Shown here piece after piece: positions 14,546 through 24,760 of a stretch of DNA of 64,000 nt (the first letter of the stretch is position 1; each line of letters begins with the position of its first letter). The notes beneath the pieces were generated by a model. That model saw only the letters and a program-made list of their open reading frames with translations. It searched no databases and was not told the origin of the DNA. The translations under genes and the position numbers were made by a program. The stretch comes from Adineta steineri (Eukaryota > Rotifera > Eurotatoria > Adinetida > Adinetidae), in the NCBI GenBank assembly GCA_905250115.1, contig CAJNOI010000022.1:248001-312000 (forward strand), read 5' to 3'.

Positions 14546-14712
14546 ATAAAAGAACATATTCATGTATTTTTTTTTTGTATATTTTTTTGTTTCATGTTGT
14601 TAGTTTTATGTATATAACTAGTAGAAAAAAAACAACAACGATAATTATTAATTGTCATACAAAAAATGACAAATAACAGACAAAGAGAAAAACAAATTTC
14701 TTTTGTTTAATA

Positions 14713-15658
14713 TCAGTTTCCACGTCCACGACCACCACGGAATCCACCGCCGCCTCCACGGCCACCACCACCACCAAAACTACCACCTCGGCCTCCTCGG
14801 AAACCACCACCACCACGACCTCCTCGGTCATTACCACCGCGGAAACCACCGCCGCCACCACGACCACCACCACGTGAAAAACCTCCTAAATATAAAGAAT
14901 TTTATTAATAATGATAAATATATCTGCTTTCGAAAAGTAATATCATACCTCCTCGTCCACCACCACCTCGTCCTCCTCGACCACCGCCACCCATTGGTTT
15001 TGATCCTGCTGGTCGTGGCAAAAATCGAGCCAATGGTAAAAGTTTATTTGGATCAACGAAAAGCTAAAAAAAGAAAATAAAATTTATCAATAATGATTAT
15101 TATTTTGACATAAATACCTTTTCATTTTTTTTAAATGAATCTGGTTTCATATTTTCCAAGAGCGATACAGAAAACCACTAGATAGAAATAAGAGATAGAT
15201 TATAATCAAATTAATCTTTTTTTTTTTATTTATACATATTGTTTCATGGGACCGAGAATTTCATCAACTTTTCCAATTTGTTGTTTATTTTCAAGAAATA
15301 TTCCAGCATTGAAATATGGAATCATTTCATTCGTTGCTTTGCATACAAGTTGACTTTCACATGGATGAGCATATGATCCAATTTCTATTAAATTAAAAGT
15401 ATATAGAAAGCGAACAAAAAAAAATATCACTTCTTACCAACGACAGAGTCAGGTGGACCTTCAGGTTCTCGACCTCGAAAACCGCCACCACCACCTCGGC
15501 CACCTCCACCGCCTCCTCGACCTCGGAAACCACCACCACCTCCACGACCGCGACCACCACCGCCGCCTCTAGAATCTCCACGTCCTAAATGAATGAAAAA
15601 AATGGTTAAAGAAATGATACTTTGAAATTAATTTAATACCTCCTCGGAATGGTCCCAT
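14713..15658 (-). CDS. GAR1: H/ACA ribonucleoprotein complex subunit GAR1
   Basis: Nucleolar component of H/ACA snoRNPs, which guide pseudouridylation of rRNA and support telomerase RNA. The start at 15658 (MGPFRGG) is in a 19-nt exon. Exon 2 is an Arg-Gly-Gly-rich tail. The conserved core follows: [20 protein letters not shown], then [20 protein letters not shown], then [20 protein letters not shown] and [19 protein letters not shown] second Arg/Gly-rich tail runs to the stop at 14713. RGG boxes at both ends flank the core exactly as in animal and fungal GAR1. Five short introns split it. The GC-rich RGG exons stand out from the AT-rich surroundings because Gly and Arg are encoded by GGN and CGN. 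Confidence 0.95.
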
Positions 15659-16645
15659 TTATGATATTAATACGATATGAAAACGAGAGATTGAAAAACT
15701 ATAATGAATCTTAAAGACAAATGATTTTGAAATTAAAATGAATATCTTCCGTAAAGTATCGATATTGTTATTTATTAGTGATCCTTCGAATAACAAATGA
15801 CCAATCTAGAAGAAAACATTTCTAATAGAGGGCCATATTTAAAATAGAGGTCACCATTCACAGTTCATAAAAAAAATTAAAACAAAACTTACCCATATTC
15901 TATCTATTCGAAATATTGACTCATTAGTACTTTTCAAGATTGAAAAAAAGAACAGCATATAAAGTTTCACGATCAAGAAATTTTTACTTTTTGATACATG
16001 ATACATAGTATGGAAGAAAACGTTTTGAAAGATAGTAAAACATTTCTCTCTGTTAATTATCATGATGTATCCTAAGTATTAATGCATGTTTCCATTAGAA
16101 TTAAAAACGATGTCACAGGAAAATTCATTTCTTTTATTTTGTAAGGATGTTTTTCATTTATTGTTAGTTGTTCAAATAAATATGTAATTACAAATGAAAC
16201 GATAGAAAAACGAATGTTTTATAGTCGTGTTCTTGTAGGTGGAAGTTGAATTATATTCTAAAATTTCTCTTCAAATGCCGTTATTTTACTCTTTTATTCA
16301 TCATGATCTGACATTATAAGAAATTTGTATGAATCATCAATCAGAACTATTTGTATTGTATTTTGAATTATAGATCCAAAGTTTCTCTATTTAAATTAAA
16401 GATCGATAACAAAATTTCTTGATTTAGAGTTTTTTCTATCTAGATTTCAAAAAGAATACGTCTTACATAAATAACATGGAAAATGAATTCATTTTGTTTT
16501 TATAAATTAAAAAAAAAGAAGAAGAAACAAGTATATGATGGAAAGTATGGAAAGAGAAGCATGTAAATGCGATATAAAAGGAGAAAAAAATCACATGTAA
16601 AAATTTCTATACATAGAGCATAAATAATCGTCCCATTTGTGTGAT
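15659..16645. other. Intergenic, GAR1 to SNX3
   Basis: AT-rich with no coding exon seen on either strand. It contains the GAR1 5' flank and the SNX3 3' region. Confidence 0.4.
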
Positions 16646-17522
16646 TTATGAATTTCGTACTTTGCCTGGAATATATTTATCAAAATCAATAGTTGTTTCT
16701 TGGAGAAAAACATGTAATGAGCGTTCATTTTGTGCTAATGGATGACCGGCAACTCTAAATAAAATTCGAATTTTTGCTTAAACAATAGTTTTTAGTACAT
16801 TTATTATACTTATTAACAAATTGTTCAAGTCCTTTACGTCGTTCTTCAATAAAATCATCTTCAAAAATGCCATCATCACGACGAAGAAATCCTGGTACTT
16901 GCCGTTGCCATGCTTTGCCTGGTAATGGTGGAACAACAATCTATTGAAAAGAGTATACTACTGTTTTTTTTATGAAAGTGAAGAGCGAGGGATTCATTCT
17001 TAAACTAGAGCAGTCGATTCTAATTCTAAATGAAATTACTTTTATAGATCCAGATATATGTCACTGACAAGAAAAGACTATTCGAACTTATTAGATCAGA
17101 ATTCATCAAATAATTCTTTAAATTAATCTTACTTTACTATCACGTTCAAGTTCTCGACGTAACCATTCGAAATCCGAATAACGACGACGTACCGAAGCTT
17201 CTTTGAGACGAAAGACTGGTAAATTTGTCTAATAGAAAGATTAAAATAATATGATAATTATCAAAAAAAAACAAGAAGATTTCTTTTACTTTCATTCGAA
17301 TTTCATAATCAGTATATCGTTTGTTACCGAAACCGTGTGTTTCAGGATTAACAACATCAATTTCAAGAAAATTAGCTGGTGGATCATAACGATCTTCAAG
17401 TGAAATCTAAATAACATAAAATGACAAGTTAAAAATTGGGAAAAATTTCTTATATATTAATTTACTGCTTTAGTTGGTAATCGAGCAATTGCTCGGCTAT
17501 TATCAGTATTGACTGTTGCCAT
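16646..17522 (-). CDS. SNX3: Sorting nexin 3 (PX domain)
   Basis: Endosomal phosphatidylinositol-3-phosphate-binding adaptor for retromer-dependent recycling. The start at 17522 encodes MATVNTDNSRAIARLPTKA. Four further exons encode ISLEDRYDPPANFLEIDVVN, THGFGNKRYTDYEIRMK, TNLPVFRLKEASVRRRYSDF, EWLRRELERDSK, IVVPPLPGKAWQRQVP, DDGIFEDDFIEERRKGLEQF and VAGHPLAQNERSLHVFLQE, ending KYIPGKVRNS. The RRRYSDF motif and the Pro-rich loop are the lipid-binding PX elements. Almost the entire protein is one PX domain, as in SNX3/SNX12. The N-terminus is slightly longer than the vertebrate one. A single SNX3/12-type gene is expected in invertebrates, so I use SNX3. Confidence 0.95.
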
Positions 17523-18277
17523 TGATTAAATATACCTTCCAAAATGAGTAATCTAATAATACAATAAATAAATAAATCATAGATAGGTCTACCGTATTCT
17601 CCACTCGTTTTCTAGCGACATATTTAGTGACCTCTTATATTAAAATATTTCATTGGATTCAATCTTTTACTTTCAACAAACTGAAAATTGGCAGTGATTA
17701 CGAATAGTAGTCAAAGAATTTATGTTTATCTATGACTTTTTTTTCACAGATGTTCTGTGTTCAATGAAATTCAATATTAGAACGTTTAGTTCTCTCTAAA
17801 AAAAAAGTGATTATTACTAAAAACAAAATAATTTAGTTGTAATAAAATTTAATACTAATAAAAATAAAATAATCTAATTTATATGTATATTAATACTAAT
17901 AGATTAACAATAAAAATATGATCAAATTTATGAAATTTACAATATATCTGTTAAAACCTTCATGTAAGAAATCGGATATCTGAGAATACGATGAAGGTGT
18001 TAAATATAAGAAGATAAATATCAGCTGATATACAATGATTGTAAGAGCAATTCAATAGACAAAAGAAATGCAAAAGTATAGTCTAATCTTGACGATGTTC
18101 TTGAACCGGATTAAATACAAAACTAAAAAGTTTACCTCATAACATATATTCTTCGTTATAAAATAGCACTATTTTATGTTGTTACATATTTTCTATAATT
18201 AAATTGTAGAATAATGAATTTATCAATCTATACTTTCGTTATTCTAGATTGTAATAAGCATCTCATTGTATCCAACA
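17523..18277. other. Divergent intergenic region, SNX3 / PGAP2
   Basis: AT-rich, no gene seen. It should contain the promoters of both divergent neighbours. Confidence 0.4.
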
Positions 18278-19066
18278 ATGTCATCACGTAATTTTATTTT
18301 TTCATTTTTTATAGTAATATAATTAAAAAATTTTATTTTAGGTGTTCAGATATCTATGTCTAATTTCTTACGTTTAACTCTTTTTCTACCATATTTTGCT
18401 TTTATTACTTGTATTATTTTAACCGTATTCAAAGATATTGAAAAATCTACTCGAACACATTGTAAAGTATCTAATTTTCTTCCATCTATATCAGCGATTA
18501 CTGCTGGTTTTGAACCACAACGTTTTATATGGCGTGTAAGTTTTGGATTAAATAGTATTATTCGTTATTTAATCGGTTATTTACAATTACAACGTTTACT
18601 TAATCGTCATCATATTGCTTCACGAGAATTCTATATATTAATACAAAAAATCAATAGTTCAATTCATTTTCTTGAATTAACATTTCTTCTTGTTTTAACA
18701 TATGTATCATCGAATGAAATTAAATTGATACATCAATGTGGATTTATTGGTTTTATGATATGTTCCTTATTACATATGCTTTGTACAATTTTAATTGATT
18801 ATTATTGGCCACGAACAAAAACCACGTGTTTTAATGATAGAGAAAAATTTATTCGAGCAAAACGATTAAAATGGTTTATTTACAATATTATTTCATTTTT
18901 TATTTCACTTTATTTCTTTTTTCGACATAATTATTTTTGTGAACCATATATTTATTCAATGTATTGTTTTTTTGAATATTTTGTTATATTAACTAATATT
19001 AGTTATCATTCAGTTATTCGAGAAGAATGGGATCAAGAAGAAGGACAAATACAGTTTTTTTATTAA
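18278..19066 (+). CDS. PGAP2: Post-GPI attachment to proteins factor 2 (PGAP2)
   Basis: Multipass Golgi/ER membrane protein of the Frag1/DRAM/Sfk1 family, needed for fatty-acid remodelling of GPI anchors. The main exon starts at ATG 18356 (MSNFLRLTLFLPYFAFI) and runs 236 residues. Family marks: THCKVSNFLPSISAI, then EPQRFIWRVSFGLNSIIRYL and five or six hydrophobic helices ending near SYHSVIREEW. The 5' end has two readings. Either translation starts at 18356 behind a splice acceptor at 18340-18341, or a short exon ATG 18278-18287 (MSS plus one base) is spliced over about 53 bp and adds roughly seven residues in frame. The coordinates here use the longer model. The core identity does not depend on this. 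Confidence 0.85.
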
Positions 19067-19603
19067 ATAAAAAACATTTTCTATACTTTCATAGAATAGA
19101 AAGATTTTGTTATATATATGTATGCTTTTTTCATATATTCTGCTATTTATCACACTATGGCTATATGAATTTCATCAATTGAAAAAGATATTTCAGGAAT
19201 CTTTGATTTACTTCCTTGTCAATTTTGCTATATCTATATATCTAAATTCATTCTAGTCGAAACTTGAATAGAGCTCTGCCTAGAATAAAGTAGGTCAGTA
19301 TTGTATCATTTTACAATATTCTGTGTGATATTTTGCGTTTCTTTTCGTCCTCGATTTTTTTTCTTTTCATCGTAATAGATAGTAACAACCATATATGGCA
19401 AGAACAGAATCTTTCTTTTCTTATACTAGGTGTCAACATTCCCTTATAAGGCAAATCGAGACTATATAGTGCTTGAAGATTTTATTCGCAAACAGGTTTA
19501 TTGTTTAGTGTATAAAAAGTAGTATCTTATGATTTGTTCTTATCATTCAACATCACGATTCTCATAGTTTTATACAAAGTCGCAACAAGGTTTTGATATC
19601 AAT
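19067..19603. other. Intergenic, PGAP2 to wax-synthase-like gene
   Basis: AT-rich, nothing coding recognised. A TATATAG-like stretch at 19462-19467 and a TATAAAAAG at about 19510-19518 precede the next gene and could act as core promoter elements. Confidence 0.35.
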
Positions 19604-20593
19604 ATGCTTCTTTCAATATTTGTTTTTATTGGTTGGATCATACAAATCTTGATATGCTTTTATTTTGTTCGTTTTATTTCCAATATTATTATTCGATGTA
19701 TTTTAACACTTGTACCTTGTATAATATTAACATATGTAGTGGCTTATGATCATCCACCTCTTCAGATGACTTCAATGTTATTTGTGACATATTGTTGGTT
19801 AGCATCGATTCGTTTGATTCATTTAATTGTTCTCACACCTGATCAATGCCCAACATTAAGTGATTATATATTAAAATTTCTATGGATGTTCTTTCCAATC
19901 GTACGTTGTCCACCAGATCAACATCAAAAATGGCCTATTCTTTATGATTTAGTCTGTGCTGGAATTAAAATAATAGTCAATCATTGGATTTATAAATGGC
20001 TTCTTATATGTGAAGGAAGTGACAGTTGTTTTAGAAGAATAATGTTTTATATATTAATATTAACATACTCGTTTCTCTTGGATATCCAATGTGCTATTCT
20101 TCGAACTATTACTCATGATAAATATATGCTGAAGCCAATGAATAATTTTCCAATAATGTCACGTTCATTACACGAATTTTGGGGTCGACGATATAATCAA
20201 CTTGTAGGAACTATTTTTCGGGAATCACTTTTTCAACCTATTCGTCAACATTTATCTTCTACAAAGATTGCTCCGTTGCTAGTGTTTTTTACTAGTGGTC
20301 TACTTCACACGCATTTGGCTATCGTTGCACTCAAAGATTATCAAACGATCATACCTGCTTTAGTCTTTTTCGTTTTGCACGGCATGGCTTGTACTATCGA
20401 AGCCCACGTACCATTTCAATTACCTGTACTTTTATCATGGCTACTGACACAACTCTTTCTTCTTGTAACAGCATCTTTACAAATTGGTCCATTTATTAGA
20501 ATTGGACCGAAGTTTTATTCTCTCAATCCGCCACCATTATTCGAACAGCAATGGATACCAAAACTTCCGGTGCCGAATTTTTGTCCAAAATAG
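19604..20593 (+). CDS. Wax-synthase-like MBOAT acyltransferase, intronless
   Basis: Predicted ER membrane enzyme of the long-chain-alcohol O-fatty-acyltransferase (wax synthase) family, which joins fatty acyl-CoA to an alcohol. 329 residues in one exon, with eight or so hydrophobic helices. The diagnostic block is SRSLHEFWGRRYNQLVGTIF, matching the FWGRRWN signature of the wax-synthase domain. Downstream, FFTSGLLHTHLAI supplies the conserved MBOAT His. A Cys/Pro-rich loop (IVRCPPDQHQ) lies mid-protein. It has no introns, while nearly every neighbour has several, which fits retroposition or horizontal acquisition; wax synthases of this type are best known from plants, fungi and protists. The alcohol substrate is unknown. 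Confidence 0.8.
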   Translation: MLLSIFVFIGWIIQILICFYFVRFISNIIIRCILTLVPCIILTYVVAYDHPPLQMTSMLFVTYCWLASIRLIHLIVLTPDQCPTLSDYILKFLWMFFPIVRCPPDQHQKWPILYDLVCAGIKIIVNHWIYKWLLICEGSDSCFRRIMFYILILTYSFLLDIQCAILRTITHDKYMLKPMNNFPIMSRSLHEFWGRRYNQLVGTIFRESLFQPIRQHLSSTKIAPLLVFFTSGLLHTHLAIVALKDYQTIIPALVFFVLHGMACTIEAHVPFQLPVLLSWLLTQLFLLVTASLQIGPFIRIGPKFYSLNPPPLFEQQWIPKLPVPNFCPK

Positions 20594-21347
20594 ACAATTT
20601 CAAAAACGTTTTCAACTTTGTGTTAAATTTTTTTTTCTATCCAATCAATGGTAGAATATGAATCTAAATAAATACAGAAACAATATCGTTTTTAACCTTA
20701 CATATCTTTTTGATTATAGTTTACAAAATAAAATGTTTAAAAAAAGTTTGTTATATTTTAGATTAATCCCCTCAAGATCATCATATTTTGAGAAAAAATT
20801 ATAATCTTGAAAATTTTTCAATTTTACAAAAATAATTTATTTTTGCTGGGAGACAAAAAATTGTTAGATGACATTAGTCAACCTTCTGTTTCCTAGAATT
20901 TTTAAAAGTCTGATTTCATAAGACCTTGCCCTCAATAAACTACAAAAGACTTTCTATCATAAGGAGTGAGTTATAAGATAATAGAGACTCACCCTCAAAG
21001 AAACAGGTTTCATTCAGCGAATGTTACTCCTCTTTGTCGTATATTGTTTTGGTATTAAATAGTGGCAAGAAATTTATTAGAATAAATGATTGAAGCGAAA
21101 AGTTTTCAAAACTTTCTAAGTTTAATGTCAGAGACTTTAGCATTGATAAAAAAGAAATACCTATTGATTTAAGAATATTGTAAAAATAATACAACAATAT
21201 TGTTACAACAATAAATTTAATTCAGAAGAACAAAACCTTTTCTGACACCATTTCAGGATAAGAACTGAACTCAAAATGAGTACATTTTAATATTTCTTTT
21301 TGTGACTGGCATCATAAATCAATGAATAATGAACTGCGCTTTTCAAA
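20594..21347. other. Intergenic, no gene seen
   Basis: AT-rich region with no exon that I can support. It leads into a decayed transposon segment. Confidence 0.4.
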
Positions 21348-21849
21348 TAATCAATCAAATTGTATGTAAAGCATATTGCTAAAACATTCAGAGCAATAAA
21401 TGTTGATGCACGATAAACGAGTTGTTGTTGTAGAGGACGAGAATATTCTTTTACAAACATTCATTATGCATTGTTGAGATAAATATGAATGATCATATTT
21501 TACATCATGATAAACCAGAACAGTTTCAGCAGCAACAGTTTCATCTTTTTCTTTTGATGGTTTCATCGTTTCTGTAACTAATTGTTTTGATGCTTTTGAG
21601 TTTTTATATGAAGGTCAATATCAGCTTTTTCTCGATAATGTACTGAAAATTGTTGATTGTAAGCAATACATATGGCCTGAATTGCATCAGGTTTGTATTC
21701 TTTCTAAAATTATTCATATTCGGTGATCTTTAACTATTCTGTGTTAAATATTCCTTTTTTTCGATTTATCACTGGATGATATTTGTGACTCGATTGTTAC
21801 TGATACTTCACTATCTTGGTCAATATGGCTATGGTTAGCATCAGTCATG
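21348..21849 (-). pseudogene. Decayed hAT transposase fragment (BED finger and start of catalytic region)
   Basis: Read on the minus strand in several frames. A Ser/acidic-rich N-terminus starts at about 21849 (MTDANHSHIDQDSEV). A degenerate zinc-finger-like block follows at about 21590-21710 (FSVHYREKADIDLHIKTQKH), resembling the FS.AHGG..DI..HI.T.KH pattern of BED fingers in hAT elements. Then in another frame comes ETVAAETVLVYHDVKYDHSY (about 21480-21545) followed by CIMNVCKRIFSSS, matching the AAEG..AYHTVKH..SYRS.DC block of animal hAT transposases. The frame changes at least twice, the second Cys of the finger is missing, and a stop at 21351 ends the similarity. It is therefore a dead N-terminal fragment. 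Identification is from pattern memory only. Confidence 0.5.
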
Positions 21850-22382
21850 TTATTCTACTAAGCATAAATATTACAGCTTATTATATTCTTAACCAACAAT
21901 GAATTGAAAGATTTGGATGATTAGTAGAAAATGCTTCAGAAAGAAAGATATCAGTAAAGAACTACCTCAACAAGTGACGTACATATTGACTGTTTTTCTT
22001 AACTATTGGATATTTGAGATCGCCATCTTATTAATTGCCATTATGCAACAAAGACAACAAAAAAACAAGAATATACATCACTAAGAACTCATCGGATATG
22101 TATGCAATAATGATTTATTAGAACTGAAATTGCGTTAAAAATGAAATGCAGATAATATTTTAAGAAGCAGAAAAAAGTTGAAAAAGCAGAAGCGTCAGAA
22201 AAAAGCAGAAAAGAACGAGAAAGCAGAAATGATGGCGACCTTGTTCGCAAATTTTTGTTGAAGTTTTTTATATATATTGAAAATAAATGTTAGTCCGTAT
22301 CGTGTAATGTTTTATAAGATTAATATACGTAGTAGAGTAGTAAAATATTAATGATTAAATAAAGGTTAGCCATTAGTCAGCC
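21850..22382. other. Intergenic, no gene seen
   Basis: No coding exon recognised. The Ala/Lys-like repeat AGCAGAAA at 22165-22230 (several copies) is a short purine-rich low-complexity tract. Confidence 0.4.
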
Positions 22383-23400
22383 TTAACAATGCATGAGAAC
22401 ACTGACGGTGTAATCATTATAGTTTACGACAACAATATCGGGTTTGTTATCACTATTCACATCGACGACTGCTACTGAATATGGTTGATCACCAACTGCG
22501 TAAGTAGCTTGACCAGCATTAAAGGTGCCGCTGCCTGTGTTGAGAAGAACACTGACGGTACCCGAATTCTGGTTTGAAACAACAATATCGGGTTGATTAT
22601 CATTATTCACATCGACGACTGCTACTGTATTTGGGCCGCTAAAACCTCCGTAAGTAATTTGTGGATTAAATGTGCCGCTACCTGTGTTGAAAAGAACACC
22701 GACCGTAAACGTGCCACCGTTTATAACAACAATATCGGGTTTAGTGTCGTTATTCACATCGACGACTGCTACTGAACCTGGGCTACTGGCTGTGTAAGTA
22801 GTTTGAGAATAAAAGGCGCCACTGCCTGTGTTGAGAAGAACACCGACGTTGCCACCACTTAAAACAATAATATCGGGTTTATTGTCGCTGTTCACATCGA
22901 CGACTGCTATGGAATTTGGGTAAGTGCCAACTGTGTAAATATTTTGAGCACCAAAGCTGCCGCTACCTGTGTTGAGAAGAACACCGACGCTGCTCGAACC
23001 ATAGTTTGCAACAATAATATCGGGTTTACTGTCGCTATTCACATCGACGACTGCTACTCTATATGGTTGAGTACCAACTGTGTAAGTAGATTGAGCACCA
23101 AAGGCGCCGCTACCTGTGTTGAGAAAAACACCGACGGTGTCACCGCCAAAGTTTGCAATAACAATATCGGGTTTACTGTCGCTATTCACATCGACCGCTG
23201 CTACTGACCATGGATTGCCACCACCTGTTAAATTCGTTGCAGCATGGAAGGTGCCGTTGCCAGCGTTGAGAAGAATACTGACGCTATTCCCACCCTGATT
23301 TGCAGTAATAATATCGGGTTTGTTATCATTATTCAGATCGACGACTGCTACTGACATTGGTTGAGCACCAACTGGGTAAATCGTTTGATTAAGAAACGTA
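22383..23400 (-). repeat. Coding tandem repeat, seven units of about 135-150 bp
   Basis: The seven FG-GAP/VCBS units are also similar at DNA level. On the plus strand the block ATTCACATCGACGACTGCTA recurs with small changes in nearly every unit, as do TATCGGGTTT and CTGTGTTGAGAAGAAC. The spacing is 129-150 bp. This implies fairly recent internal duplication or ongoing gene conversion, and makes the region prone to copy-number and assembly error. Confidence 0.85.
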
Positions 23401-23407
23401 CTGCAGG
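22383..23407 (-). CDS. FG-GAP/VCBS seven-repeat beta-propeller (probable last exon of the 25617 gene)
   Basis: One open exon with seven tandem repeats of 45-50 residues. Each has the pattern VAVVDVNSDNKPDIVVAN...VGVLLNTGSGTF, with the DxNxD..PD calcium-binding loop of FG-GAP/VCBS repeats. Seven repeats suit a closed seven-bladed propeller, typical of secreted or surface ligand-binding proteins. The last repeat stops at SVLMHC, which may be the natural end. There is no ATG or signal peptide in front: the frame opens at an acceptor (AG at 23408-23409) with CSTFLNQT. The phase (1) matches a donor at 24706 in the upstream Ser/Thr exon, so I infer one gene from 25617 to 22383. Such propeller proteins are an expanded family in bdelloids. 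Confidence 0.75.
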
Positions 23408-24698
23408 CTATCAAATACAAAAATGTTTGCTCTCACATCTGTACTTTCATATAGACAGTATTCAATCATCGTATTTTATTCAATCTTTGAGAGTTTAACT
23501 TAACCGAACATAAGTTATTCGAAAACATTATGTCACTGAATTCTGAACAACTTCAGATATTCTAGAGCACAACTAAAGCTAGTTTTCAGCCATTATGTCC
23601 ATCTCTATGTAAAACCTTCTTGTAAATTTGAAAAACTAATGAAGTCATTTCACTCTACTTAAAACTTGCGCTCCCTTTGATAGGATATCATGATATCCTC
23701 GACTAAGACGACGTAGAATACTTTTCAACCAGAGTTCGGAATGCCGTATATTTATCCTGATTTTTATTTCTACATATATATCTTTTCTTTTTAAAGTCGC
23801 ATCGTAACATGGAACTCTATAAACAATAAGATAATTCTGTTTCCCATAAATCAACTATACGCATACAAAATTCTAAATTCTACTTTTCAAGTATTCTACA
23901 GTTGCCTGTGCATCCACACCCTATTCTCCTTTTCGTCGGGAACAGCTCAATAAAAATAAATTATCTATTTGTGTCATTGCGGGTCTGTTTTTCAGTGTTT
24001 CATATAGATATCCACAAAGATAAAAGCGGAATTCCATCAGAGTCTACTAGATGTTGTACCGGTAAATCAAACTAAGTATTACACATTTTATTTATTGTAC
24101 GTTGTGCTCTCCAATACTTACCATACAAATGGATGTACTTCTCAGATTCGATTACTGTTCAAATAACAACTCAATTAGAGAGATACATCAGTTAGTAGAG
24201 TAAATATGGAAGAATACAAGTCACAATCAATAAAACTTCTAGTGCTTAGTCCGGTTTATAAGTACAGCATGCAATAGACTGCGTGCCGCCCCCTGCCGAT
24301 TGATCGAAAGCCATCTCGAGAGAAAAAATGAAGGACACAGGGCTTAGTTCATGCTGACAAAATCCTCGTTATGCTGCTATACTCTAGCGCTATGTTACTA
24401 TTGAAAGTCTTTTCTAAAACTTGAACTAATAGAATAATCAACGATAAGTCCAAATCAACGTCAATTTTTCTTGACGGTGTCTCTCACAGCGGAAGTCTGT
24501 ACGAACAACACAATGAGTATAATTTGTTATGTCTAGATATGACATTCCTACGGGAAACTACTGAGTCAATCTCCAGCCAAGTATTATTAGCTCATCGAAG
24601 TAATAAACATTTCATCGATAAAATCTCAGACGTTTTGGTTAGTGGACCTAATCATCGGTTTGAAAGCTACAATAAAGTACAACACATTATCTAGCATA
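23408..24698. other. Long intron or intergenic stretch between PAN-like and FG-GAP exons
   Basis: No further domain exon seen. The frame at 23645-23854 (-) has no recognisable feature. At 24247-24318 the minus strand reads MAFDQSAGGG...CCTYKPD then stop, and is less AT-rich than its surroundings, but I cannot connect it to a gene. Confidence 0.4.
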
Positions 24699-24728
24699 TT
24701 ACTGACCGATTGTTGTTGGCGCTGGTGT

Positions 24729-24760
<32 letters not shown>

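Noticed and set aside
14655-15581. Val-rich and His-rich frames over the GAR1 exons
   Set aside because: Shadow frames of GC-rich Arg-Gly-Gly coding sequence.
23645-23854. 69-codon minus-strand frame in the long PAN/FG-GAP intron
   Set aside because: No recognisable family and no phase-compatible splice sites identified.
24247-24318. Short minus-strand frame MAFDQSAGGG...CCTYKPD
   Set aside because: Composition differs from its surroundings, but it is only about 24 codons, with no partner exon or recognised family.
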